Positions 8,901-16,242 of a DNA stretch of 55,379 nt are shown here, piece by piece. This DNA is from CAVLCC01 sp963661535. Its GTDB lineage: Bacteria; Actinomycetota; Coriobacteriia; Coriobacteriales; CADBOM01. Position 1 is the stretch's first letter, and every line of letters begins with the position of its first letter. The stretch covers positions 1 to 55,379 of the forward strand of contig CAVLCC010000007.1 in the NCBI GenBank assembly GCA_963661535.1. Direction: 5' to 3'. A program made the translations under genes and the position numbers. The notes under the pieces were generated by a model, which saw only the letters and a program-made list of their open reading frames with translations, was not told where the DNA came from and ran no database searches.

Positions 8901-10037
8901 CTGATAGTTTTGGTACCCCTCATCAAGCTGCGATTGGCTCGACTCCAAAGTGCTTAGTGCGCAGGCAATTTGGTTTTGCGCGGTGGAGAGCTGAATGCTT
9001 GTTTCAATTTTGCCAGACTCAAGCCCCAAAAAGCCCTGCTCAATTTGTGATGACTGCTGCGAGAACTGGTCAACGATGCTTTGCGTTATCGCAATTTCAG
9101 CTTCTAGAGACGTGATTTTGCCTTGCAGGGCGGCAACCGTTGCTTGCGCGGTGGGGTCGCTAGGTGCTGCCTCGGCCGCTTGTTTGGCGGCTTCGTATTG
9201 TGCTTGATATGCTGCAAGTTCAGCTTGTTGAGTGGTAAGTTGAGCCTCGTAGGCTTGCTTAGAGGCCATTGTTTGCGAGATTGCAAGTGAGCCAGAAGCC
9301 AGCTCCTCTTCTGCTTTTGCTTGCTGCTCCGTAAGGGCCGCCTTCTGAGTTTCTAGAGCTGATTTTGCGCTGTTTAACTGCGACTGCGCCTCGTCAAGCT
9401 GCTTTTTGCTGTCGTATAGTTTGTCGTTTACGCTCGACAAAATTTTGTTGTTAACGTCCTCAATTTTGGAGTTTGAAAGCGAGACATCGACCTTTTGCAC
9501 TATAGAACCAGAGACAGAAGCACTAGCCACGCCCTCTTGACGCTCAAATGCGGGCACCATTGTATCTTCAACAAACTGCGAAACATGCGCTCTATCCATC
9601 TCACTATCAGACACCCCAAGATACATGGTTGCAATTGAATCCATGCTAATTTCGAGATACATTGGCGTGCCCGCACTATCAGGCAAACTGCCCGACACCT
9701 CGTTTACAGCAGCGCTTACCTTCACAAGGGCTGAGTCCATGTTGGTGTTTTCTGCAAACTCAAGGTAAACCATAGAGTAGTTTTCTGCGCTTGTTGAATA
9801 TACGTTTTGCACACCTGTTACGGTTGCAAGTTTGTTGTCAAGCACATTTGTGATATCGTTTTCTACTTGTTCTGGAGCAGCACCTGGATCTGTTGTAATA
9901 ACGGCTAGATATGGAAGATCAATTGACGGCAAGAGATTGGTTTTCATATAAGTGAGAGAAAAAGCTCCCAACATCAAGACCACAATTGCGCCTGCTAATA
10001 TAAAGAAAGGTTTCTTTACAGAAAAACCTGAAAGCAT
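5994..10037 (-). CDS. RND-family efflux permease with a long coiled-coil insert
   Basis: This is a proton-driven RND (HAE1/AcrB-like) exporter of 1347 residues, against about 1050 for usual members. TM1 is at about 10-30. The first porter half is interrupted at about 195-405 by a Gln/Ala/Lys-rich coiled coil. TM2-TM6 start near 525, with the relay helix GMLVDNSVVVMEN near 595. The second half repeats the layout, with a Ser-rich block near 985-1040 and final TM segments after about 1155. The C-terminal tail, from about 1286, is acidic and low-complexity (Asp/Ala). Gram-positives lack a TolC duct, so the coiled coil may act as a built-in adaptor across the wall (inference). No membrane-fusion partner gene is adjacent. 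Confidence 0.92.
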   Translation of the reverse strand: MLSGFSVKKPFFILAGAIVVLMLGAFSLTYMKTNLLPSIDLPYLAVITTDPGAAPEQVENDITNVLDNKLATVTGVQNVYSTSAENYSMVYLEFAENTNMDSALVKVSAAVNEVSGSLPDSAGTPMYLEISMDSIATMYLGVSDSEMDRAHVSQFVEDTMVPAFERQEGVASASVSGSIVQKVDVSLSNSKIEDVNNKILSSVNDKLYDSKKQLDEAQSQLNSAKSALETQKAALTEQQAKAEEELASGSLAISQTMASKQAYEAQLTTQQAELAAYQAQYEAAKQAAEAAPSDPTAQATVAALQGKITSLEAEIAITQSIVDQFSQQSSQIEQGFLGLESGKIETSIQLSTAQNQIACALSTLESSQSQLDEGYQNYQSARETALGQANTDALMQASTLSQILAAQDFSMPAGYVEDSNGNKYMLKVGEEIGSLSSLENLVITNIDGVGDIKLSDVANVKVVEESGSGYAKLNGRDGVIVSVTKTSTANTSEVSDAVNTQLTKLKDDNPTLEIMTLTDQGQYITLYISTILQSLLLGAVLAIVVLALFLRDVKPTLVVAFSIPFSVLFALVIMYFWGIDINIMTLGALSLAIGMLVDNSVVVMENIYRLRARGLSAPRAAAQGAKQVTAAVAASTLTTICVFFPFVFTSGLVQQLLVPFALTISFALLASLVVALTVVPALGSKIFAKAEPREFAWFENFKEWYGRFLEKCLRHRAPVLAIAIALLVISIVGVFRMGITLIPDMESSEISLNVTMPEDMQQEEGNKTADQVLSIISSVEGVSEVGCADYGTAMGSMMSGSSAASQSGSTFNGEYVFYAIPDSSITTESAMRDLKTRILDATKDCNCEISDNSSSSMMSSVSSGELQIDLSGENSDTLLQISNDVIGAVEQVEGYKDVSNGQEKADSTIQLKFDYNAVARQGTTVAQIYQQIASKLNATADTSLSVDSDGDSVSVSVVDERNQITPQNLLDTEYTVSEMGSGDASASGGKTSSFSSGSSSAGSSSSSFSSSTGSSESFSSSGSSSSSSASADSSTKTHKLSEVATATTVPGVATLSKTNGTHSMQVTAQIDDGYNTTLLSRQLEPKLDALQIPDGYSVKISGTDEDIATMLTQMLQLSLLGAVLIYLIMMAQFQSFMSPFIVILTVPLAFTGGFFALLVAGEQLSMMALLGFVILMGTVVNNGIVFVDYVNQLRIAGMEKKSALIAAGKTRMRPILMTALTTILSMCAIVFSPAIGSGMQRGMALVVAGGLLYATAMTLIVVPIVYDIFCRKPLKTIEIGDDVDLDSGDAEYFMDEAAAEVAESLEAENVDVYADVDADANATPDATATADIDAIATNDADATNRIG

Positions 10038-10216
10038 TCTATCTCCTATCTTGAGGTTCGCATTTATCTAGAGTTTAAATCTGAATAAATAAACCATGGT
10101 AAACTTTTTTTGTAAGAGGGATTTTTAATCTAGCACAAAATGTGGGGGTTTGCAGGATATATGTAGCAAAAAAGATTGCAGAGTATCTGTATCTGGAAGG
10201 TATCTATAGATTATCT

Positions 10217-10257
10217 GCTAACTTTCTACAAACTTTTTGCTAACTTCCTGCAAACTT
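10217..10257. repeat. Two tandem 22-bp units upstream of the RND gene
   Basis: GCTAACTTTCTACAAACTT at 10217-10235 recurs 22 bp later (10239-10257) with 17 of 19 matches. The repeat lies in the 443-bp gap between the divergent RND gene and the epimerase-like gene. Two turns of helix between copies suits a regulator binding site. The rest of this gap shows no ORF, terminator or RNA that I can support. Confidence 0.4.
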
Positions 10258-10480
10258 AGGCAGATTGACGCAAAAGTTTAACTCCAACTTGCCCTAACCA
10301 GTCTAAAGCGCAACCCTCAAACTTGTTCGCACTCTAAAAACACACAGAACGCAAAGGCTAGGTAAAGATGGGTAAAGCCATCAAAGCTCGATTCAAGATT
10401 AGCCAACGTTAATCTAAACAAATCCGTCTTTGGGTTATACTATGTAGAAAATTTGCAAAGAAAGGATGGAGCACATCATC

Positions 10481-11473
10481 ATGAAAACAGTTACAAACTT
10501 CCCCTTATTTAATGGTTGCCTTAAAGAATACGGCGACATGAAAACCTTGCAAGAATGTTGCCATGAATGTGGCGCCGATGGTATAGAGGTTATATGGGAC
10601 CACAGACCTTATACAGAAGAAATGCCCCTGCAGGGTATGGCGATTGGTTATCATCTCACATTTTGGTCGTGTTGGGTTGATTTTTGGATGCAAAACGAGC
10701 AGGCACTAATGAAGGAGTACCAAAATTGGGATCAGGTGCGCGAATATTATCATGGCGAAAATAAGGAGTGCATCATCGACGCGTATAAGCGTGATATCGA
10801 ACACGCCATGGAGGTAGATGCGCAGTATCTTGTCTTTCATGTTTCGGAGGTTAATCTTGAGGAGTGCTTTACATATGACTTCGCACATACCGATGATGAG
10901 GTGCTAGATTGCGCGATCGAGTGCATAAATCGCATTTCTCCTTATATAACAAACGGTGCTGCTTTGTTGGTTGAAAATCAGTGGTGGCCTGGGTTTACGT
11001 TCACAAAGCCCAACGTAACTAGGCGACTTTTGGATAGCATTGAATACACCAACAAGGGAATAATGCTAGACATTGGTCATCTCATGAATACAAATACTGC
11101 TTTGCGCACTCAGCAAGATGGCATTAGTTATATCAACCAGATGCTAGATGAGCATGGGGATTTGAGCAAGATGGTGCGCGGGCTGCATTTGCATCAGTCG
11201 CTTTCGGGTGAATATGTGGAGAATAATAACTATCAATTTACTCAAAAGTTTTTGGAGTCTGCTGCTTTTTGGGATAAGTATGCAAGTTGTTATGACCATA
11301 TATTGCAAGTAGACAGGCATCAGCCTTGGACAGATCCAGATATTGCACAGGTGGTGGAGCGCATCTCTCCACAGTGGGTGAACCATGAGCTTTCTGCTTA
11401 TGGGAGAGGTCCACACTTTGAGGCACTAAAAACTCAGATTGATACACTTAAGCGCGGGGGATTGAATTTTTGA
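10481..11473 (+). CDS. Sugar phosphate isomerase/epimerase-like TIM-barrel protein
   Basis: The 330-residue protein looks like the AP-endonuclease-2/xylose-isomerase-like TIM-barrel superfamily. It has strand-end acidic and His residues where that family binds a divalent metal: LVENQWW, LDIGHLMN, LHLHQS and QVDRHQ. Members isomerise or epimerise sugars, inositols or hydroxypyruvate; the substrate here cannot be assigned. I took the ATG at 10481 because GGAG lies 9 nt upstream. The in-frame ATG at 10466 abuts its AAAGG with no spacing. The gene is monocistronic, with gaps of more than 300 bp on both sides. Confidence 0.75.
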   Translation: MKTVTNFPLFNGCLKEYGDMKTLQECCHECGADGIEVIWDHRPYTEEMPLQGMAIGYHLTFWSCWVDFWMQNEQALMKEYQNWDQVREYYHGENKECIIDAYKRDIEHAMEVDAQYLVFHVSEVNLEECFTYDFAHTDDEVLDCAIECINRISPYITNGAALLVENQWWPGFTFTKPNVTRRLLDSIEYTNKGIMLDIGHLMNTNTALRTQQDGISYINQMLDEHGDLSKMVRGLHLHQSLSGEYVENNNYQFTQKFLESAAFWDKYASCYDHILQVDRHQPWTDPDIAQVVERISPQWVNHELSAYGRGPHFEALKTQIDTLKRGGLNF

Positions 11474-11808
11474 GAGGCGAAAAAAGTTGGAAGAAAAGGC
11501 GCAGAGATGTTATAGGCTAGGCGCGAAATGTAAAGCGATAGGGCATAATTTGAACGTAAAATAAATGTAAAACAAATGCGTATCATATGCCAGTCACCCC
11601 AAAAACGCACGCCGTTCAACCTTAAATTAAGCACAAAAAGGCATACAAAACCGCCTTCGACCCTCCATATTTGACCGCTTTGTGACTCTACTGTGTAAAA
11701 GTAGTGTAAAATTTGTGTTTCGAGTGTGCTTTTAGAAGTACTGTATTGTAGTCGGAAACAAGTAAGAAAAAGTAAGAAAAAAGTAGAAAGTAAATAACAG
11801 GAGGAAAT
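11474..11808. other. Intergenic region before the amino-acid ABC transporter
   Basis: This 335-bp non-coding gap must hold the promoter of the downstream transporter operon. It contains short A+T-rich direct repeats (AAGTAAGAAAAAGTAAG near 11760-11776) and the ribosome site AGGAGG at about 11801. I see no convincing -35/-10 pair, riboswitch or terminator in it. Confidence 0.4.
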
Positions 11809-12591
11809 ATGAAAAAGTTCGCAAAAATCGCATGCGTCGCAGCTATGGGCGCACTTTTGGTAATGGGACTATCAGCTTGTGGCAATAGCAGCAGCAGTTC
11901 TAGTTCCACATCAAAGACCTACAAAATTGCAACCGATACCACGTTTGCCCCTTTTGAGTTCCAAAATGCTGAAGGCAAATATGAGGGCATCGACGTTGAC
12001 ATTCTAGAAGCAGTTGCAGCTGACCAAGGATTTAAGTATGAGCTTGAGCCTCTAGGATTTGATGCAGCACTTCAAGCTGTACAATCCAATCAAAGCGACG
12101 GCGTAATCGCTGGTATGACAATCACTGATGAGCGCGCAAAGGTATTCGATTTCTCCACTTCTTATTATGATTCTGGAGTAATCATGGCAGTTCCTGCATC
12201 TAACAGCACAATTACAAGCTACAGCAATCTATCTGGCAAAAATGTAGCTGTTAAAAAAGGAACCATGGGCGCTGAATATGCAGAGTCAATCAAAGATCAA
12301 TATGGTTTTACAACAACAACATTTAACGACTCACCAACAATGTATCAAGATGTAGTCAGCGGAAACTCAGCAGCATGCTTTGAGGATTATCCTGTAATGG
12401 GTTATGCAATCACAACAGGCATGGAGCTTAAGATGGTAGGAGAGCTTCAATCTCCAAACCAATACGGATTTGCTGTTGCTAAAGGCAGCAACTCTGAATT
12501 GCTAGAAATGTTTAACAAGGGTCTCGAGAATATTAAGTCAAATGGCAAGTACGACGAGATTTGCAAAAAATACGTTTCAAGCGGTAACTAA
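11809..12591 (+). CDS. Amino-acid ABC transporter substrate-binding lipoprotein
   Basis: This is the extracytoplasmic receptor of a polar amino-acid importer (SBP_bac_3 family, as in GlnH/ArtJ). The N-terminus has a lipoprotein signal ending in LSAC with the lipidated Cys24, followed by a Ser-rich tether. The mature part starts at about residue 37 (KIATDTTFAPFEF), with the ligand-binding signatures GIDVDILEAVA, GMTITDERAKVFDFS and GFAVAKGSNSELL. The length, 260 residues, is normal. An AGGAGG site precedes the start. The permease and ATPase genes follow, with a strong hairpin between this gene and the permease. Glutamine, arginine or cystine are possible substrates. Confidence 0.92.
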   Translation: MKKFAKIACVAAMGALLVMGLSACGNSSSSSSSTSKTYKIATDTTFAPFEFQNAEGKYEGIDVDILEAVAADQGFKYELEPLGFDAALQAVQSNQSDGVIAGMTITDERAKVFDFSTSYYDSGVIMAVPASNSTITSYSNLSGKNVAVKKGTMGAEYAESIKDQYGFTTTTFNDSPTMYQDVVSGNSAACFEDYPVMGYAITTGMELKMVGELQSPNQYGFAVAKGSNSELLEMFNKGLENIKSNGKYDEICKKYVSSGN

Positions 12592-12608
12592 AATAACTTG
12601 CACAACCG

Positions 12609-12639
12609 AGTTGCCCCGTTCAATAAGAGCGGGGCAACT
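12609..12639 (+). terminator. Stem-loop between receptor and permease genes
   Basis: A 10-bp perfect stem (AGTTGCCCCG at 12609-12618 with CGGGGCAACT at 12630-12639) encloses an 11-nt loop and has no long U tract. In binding-protein operons such hairpins act as partial terminators or protect the upstream mRNA, giving more receptor than permease. Confidence 0.75.
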
Positions 12640-12674
12640 TGTCGAATGGAATGAATAGAACGGAAGTAAGATAG

Positions 12675-13349
12675 ATGGGTTTCATCGATGCAATTAAAGG
12701 GTTTTTTGACTTGTTCGCAGAGTCTCTCCCTATGCTTTTAAGCGGGCTTGGTCTAACGTTAGAGCTCGCTGCAATATCGTTGATTTTTGCTATGATTTTA
12801 GGGCTAATTTCGTCGCTCATGGGCATGTCAAAAATCAAACCTTTAGTATGGATTTCGCAGATATACGTGTCCATCATTCGTGGAACCCCTCTTTTGGTTC
12901 AAGCATTTTTTATCTATTTTGGTGTCACCGGACTTATGGGAATACGCATGTCTGCATTTGTTGCAGGAATTATTGCGCTTAGCTTTAATGCTGGAGGATA
13001 TTTGTCGGAGATATTTAGAGGCGGCATTCAAGCAGTTGATCCTGGACAGAGTGAAGCTGCACGCAGTCTAGGACTTTCAAAGACACAAACTCTTCGCAAA
13101 ATAGTTATTCCTCAGGCAGTGCGAATTTGCATACCATCTGTTGTTAATCAGTGGTGCATTACAATCAAAGATACATCAATTATCTGCGTAATTGGATTGG
13201 CAGAACTAACATGGGCAGGTCAGCAGATTATTGCTCGCACCTATCAGTCGTTTCAGGTGTGGCTGATGGTGGGTATTTTATATTTTGTAGTCATATATCT
13301 ACTTACTGTCTTAGCGCGTATTTTGGAGAAGAAGGTGTCCCTTGGCTAA
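12675..13349 (+). CDS. Amino-acid ABC transporter permease
   Basis: This is a HisM/GlnP-type membrane subunit of 224 residues with about five hydrophobic segments. It contains the cytoplasmic EAA loop, EAARSLGLSKTQTLRKIV, that docks onto the ATPase, and the typical SIIRGTPLLVQ motif at about residues 67-77. It is the second gene of the transporter operon and overlaps the ATPase gene by 8 bp. The ribosome site is weak (GGAAG), which fits the intercistronic hairpin just upstream. Confidence 0.93.
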   Translation: MGFIDAIKGFFDLFAESLPMLLSGLGLTLELAAISLIFAMILGLISSLMGMSKIKPLVWISQIYVSIIRGTPLLVQAFFIYFGVTGLMGIRMSAFVAGIIALSFNAGGYLSEIFRGGIQAVDPGQSEAARSLGLSKTQTLRKIVIPQAVRICIPSVVNQWCITIKDTSIICVIGLAELTWAGQQIIARTYQSFQVWLMVGILYFVVIYLLTVLARILEKKVSLG

Positions 13350-14070
13350 AATCGAAATTAGAAATCTACACAAGTATTTTGGAGATAACGAGGTATTGCG
13401 CGGTATCTCCACAGATATTACCGAGGGTGAAGTTGTGTGTTTGATTGGCCCTTCGGGATCGGGCAAGTCAACTTTTTTGCGCTGCATGAATTGCTTGGAG
13501 GAGCCTACCTCGGGTACGGTGACCGTAGATGGTCATCTTCTCACTTCTAAGCACGAAAATATAGACAAGTTCCGCGAAGATATTGGCATGGTTTTTCAGC
13601 AGTTCAATCTGTTTCCACATCTAACTGTTATGGAAAATATTACCCTTGCTCCCGTTTTGCGCAAAAAAATGTCTAAAGAAGATGCTTTAGAAAATGGTCG
13701 CGCGCTTCTTTCTAGGGTTGGTCTTGCTGAGAAGGAAAATGCTTATCCACGCAGTCTTTCGGGCGGGCAAAAACAGCGTGTAGCGATTGCGCGTGCTCTG
13801 GCTATGAAGCCTGACTTAATGCTTTTTGATGAGCCAACATCTGCACTTGATCCAGAGATGGTTGGAGAAGTTTTGGATGTTATGAAAAAGCTCGCTCAAG
13901 AAGGAATGACCATGGTTGTGGTTACACATGAGATGGGATTTGCGAAGTCGGTGGCCGATAGAGTTATGTTTATTGATGGTGGCGTTATTGCCGAAGAAGG
14001 CACTCCCACTCAAATATTTGAGAATGCGCAAAATCCTAGGACGCAGAGCTTTTTGAATAAGGTTTTGTAG
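13342..14070 (+). CDS. Amino-acid ABC transporter ATP-binding protein
   Basis: This is a GlnQ/HisP-type ATPase that powers the importer. Its 242 residues contain Walker A (GPSGSGKST), a Q-loop (GMVFQQFNLFPH), the signature LSGGQKQRVAIARAL, Walker B (LMLFDEPTSALDP) and the H-loop (VVTHEM), all intact. The start overlaps the permease gene, so translation is probably coupled. It uses a TTG start codon (TTGGCTAAAATC). The downstream 14071-14228 region holds short repeats such as CGTTCAATAT twice, but no clear terminator. Confidence 0.95.
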   Translation: MAKIEIRNLHKYFGDNEVLRGISTDITEGEVVCLIGPSGSGKSTFLRCMNCLEEPTSGTVTVDGHLLTSKHENIDKFREDIGMVFQQFNLFPHLTVMENITLAPVLRKKMSKEDALENGRALLSRVGLAEKENAYPRSLSGGQKQRVAIARALAMKPDLMLFDEPTSALDPEMVGEVLDVMKKLAQEGMTMVVVTHEMGFAKSVADRVMFIDGGVIAEEGTPTQIFENAQNPRTQSFLNKVL

Positions 14071-14228
14071 GGGCTTGCTAGGGATTTGCGGCGGCCCTTT
14101 TGCGGTGGCTTTGCAGGTTTTGCAGGTTTCGCAGGGGGCTTGCGTCATGTTGCGCTTCGTTCAATATCTCGTTCAATATGTACAATAAAAAATTTTTATA
14201 TGCTTATCAATTTAGATGCATAATCACA

Positions 14229-14237
14229 TGATATAAT
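14229..14237 (+). promoter_or_regulatory. Extended -10 promoter element
   Basis: TGATATAAT is a perfect extended -10 (TGnTATAAT) 32 bp before the zinc-ribbon/YARHG gene. No good -35 is present, which extended -10 promoters do not need. Confidence 0.5.
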
Positions 14238-14268
14238 TTCAACCAGTTTTTTTGTTCAAGGGAGAGTT

Positions 14269-15177
14269 ATGTTTTGTACAAATTGTGGCGCTAAATTAGA
14301 TGAAGACTCAAGTTTTTGCACTGAGTGTGGTTCGGCCATACAACCATTATCTGAATCAGAGTTAGATAGAACCCAAGCCCTAAACATGCTGAATAAAACA
14401 GCTGAATTTCCAGCAGTAGAGGGGCAGTCTCCTAACAATACCGCATATTATAGTCAACCCACGCAGCAAGCTGGAACACCGCAAGGTGCTGCACCCAATT
14501 ACTCTGTGCCAGTTGCCCAAAGCACTCAAGGCGGCGCTCAGGCTGCTGCAAAATCAGGCAATTCGGCTCTAATGATTGTTGCGCTGATTGTAGGAATTAT
14601 AGCCATCGTCATATGCGCAACTTTGCTCATTTTGGCTGTTACAAAGCCTCCAATTGATTTTTTGAAAGACACCCCTTTTAGTTCTGTGCAAACCCAGAGT
14701 CAAGAACAAGTTGCAGATTCAAACAATAATTCTGATAGTAGCAACTCGGGTAGCAATAATTCTGGTAACAACAGCTCGGGTAATTCAAACAGTTCTAATA
14801 ATTCAAGCGGGAATTCTGATTCTGGTTCATCAGATTATAATTCTAACTCAGAAAAATATTCATATAATAAAAATCGGGGTGAGCAAATACTTCCCTTTAG
14901 TTCGTCTGTACGCATATCACTAGCTGATGTAAAAGGGCTCTCAAGCGACGAGATGTGCATTGCAAAAAATGAGATTTGGGCACGTCATGGTCGAAAATTC
15001 GATAACAAATGGCTTCAGAATTATTTTAATCAGCAGTCTTGGTATACACCAACAACAGATCCAGATGATTTTTTGAAGGTATATTCTCCAACAGATATAG
15101 AAAATGATAATGCAGCTCTTTTGAACTCAATTTTGGAGGAGAGGGGCTATGAAGTTAACAAAGTGCACCCTAATTAA
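14269..15177 (+). CDS. Zinc-ribbon membrane protein with C-terminal YARHG domain
   Basis: Residues 1-21 form a zinc ribbon with Cys3, Cys6, Cys17 and Cys20. A Gln/Ala/Pro-rich linker leads to one TM helix at about 103-124. An outside segment very rich in Ser, Asn and Gly (about 145-195) follows. The C-terminus at about 225-295 is a YARHG domain (EIWARHGRKF, SWYTP), a putative extracellular wall or peptide-binding module. The predicted layout is N-in/C-out. The gene overlaps the next lipoprotein amidase gene by 29 bp, suggesting a joint role at the cell wall. A paralogue lies at 23741-24868. Confidence 0.8.
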   Translation: MFCTNCGAKLDEDSSFCTECGSAIQPLSESELDRTQALNMLNKTAEFPAVEGQSPNNTAYYSQPTQQAGTPQGAAPNYSVPVAQSTQGGAQAAAKSGNSALMIVALIVGIIAIVICATLLILAVTKPPIDFLKDTPFSSVQTQSQEQVADSNNNSDSSNSGSNNSGNNSSGNSNSSNNSSGNSDSGSSDYNSNSEKYSYNKNRGEQILPFSSSVRISLADVKGLSSDEMCIAKNEIWARHGRKFDNKWLQNYFNQQSWYTPTTDPDDFLKVYSPTDIENDNAALLNSILEERGYEVNKVHPN

Positions 15178-15964
15178 TGTATTGTTTGTTTGTGCACTCT
15201 TGCTATTGTCGTTGGTCTGTCTGTGTGCTTGTTCGCAAGATATAGAAAGTGGTTTGTCTGATAGTTCTATATCACAAGAGCAACAGCGTATGGATAATGC
15301 CTACAAAAATAAGAGTGCGCAAGCCGAGAATAATTCAGGCGATAATAACCAGCAGTCTAGCGAAAATTCTGACAATGCAAATTCTACGAACGCAGATGAG
15401 CTTCGTCAACGCTTAAACATACAAGAGGATTATCGTTCTTCTTTTGTGCATGGAGAAAAACCAGCTAGTTGTCAAAAATACATAGTACTTCACGATACTG
15501 AGGGCAATAACGATGCTTCATCAGTTATTTCTGGTTGGGACTCTAATGGTAGGCTAATTGCGGCTCACTTTGTTATTAATAAAGATGGCTCGGTTTATCA
15601 GTGCGTAGAGCTAGATAAAATTGCACATCATGTTGGTTTTGGCAACACCGGTCACAACGAAAAATTTGGTGTTAGCGACGAAAGCCGCGACGACAAAGAG
15701 GGTTCAACTCCGATAGGAAGCTCCTATGCAGATTATGGAATGAATTCATATTCTGTTGGAATCGAGCTTGTGCATGTGGGCGGCGAAGGCCAATATCCGC
15801 AGGCTCAGCTCGATTCTCTTGATAATCTAATCGCTTATATCGATGCTTATTATGGCTTTGAGTCTGAGATTATCGATCATAAAGAGTGGCGTACAACAAA
15901 TTCGGATACAAGCGAAGAATTTTCTGAGTATCTCCAAAATTATAAGAGTTCGAGGCATCATTAG
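15149..15964 (+). CDS. Lipoprotein N-acetylmuramoyl-L-alanine amidase (Amidase_2-like)
   Basis: The protein is predicted to cut the bond between muramic acid and the stem peptide of peptidoglycan. A lipoprotein signal ends in LCAC with Cys28, followed by a disordered Asn/Ser/Gln tether to about residue 90. The amidase domain has the likely zinc ligands His115 (VLHDTEG) and His160/161 (IAHHVGFG), the typical HFVINKDGSVYQCVE run at 140-154, and a later IDHKEW with His244. The usual DPG after the last ligand is absent. The start has GGAGG-GAGAGGGG-type ribosome signals and lies inside the upstream gene. Confidence 0.85.
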   Translation: MKLTKCTLINVLFVCALLLLSLVCLCACSQDIESGLSDSSISQEQQRMDNAYKNKSAQAENNSGDNNQQSSENSDNANSTNADELRQRLNIQEDYRSSFVHGEKPASCQKYIVLHDTEGNNDASSVISGWDSNGRLIAAHFVINKDGSVYQCVELDKIAHHVGFGNTGHNEKFGVSDESRDDKEGSTPIGSSYADYGMNSYSVGIELVHVGGEGQYPQAQLDSLDNLIAYIDAYYGFESEIIDHKEWRTTNSDTSEEFSEYLQNYKSSRHH

Positions 15965-16242
15965 GATACGCAGGTCGGCGCGGGCTTTGTGTGGGTTGCG
16001 GTTTTGCGCTAAGTGCTGAGTTGAGGCTTTATGGAGCTTAGCTTTGTTGGGGTCGGGCTTAGTGTCGTTTGATCTGTAGGGCGTTTTGTTAATTTGATTG
16101 CAAGATCTTTTGGGTGCATGTGTGCAACTTGCGAGATGTTCTTAGAGTGCCCATGATGTTCTTTGAAATAAAAGCTACACAACTTACAAGGCGCAGACTT
16201 CACTATAAGCGCAGCCACAGGCGCCGCTATATACAGCTACCG

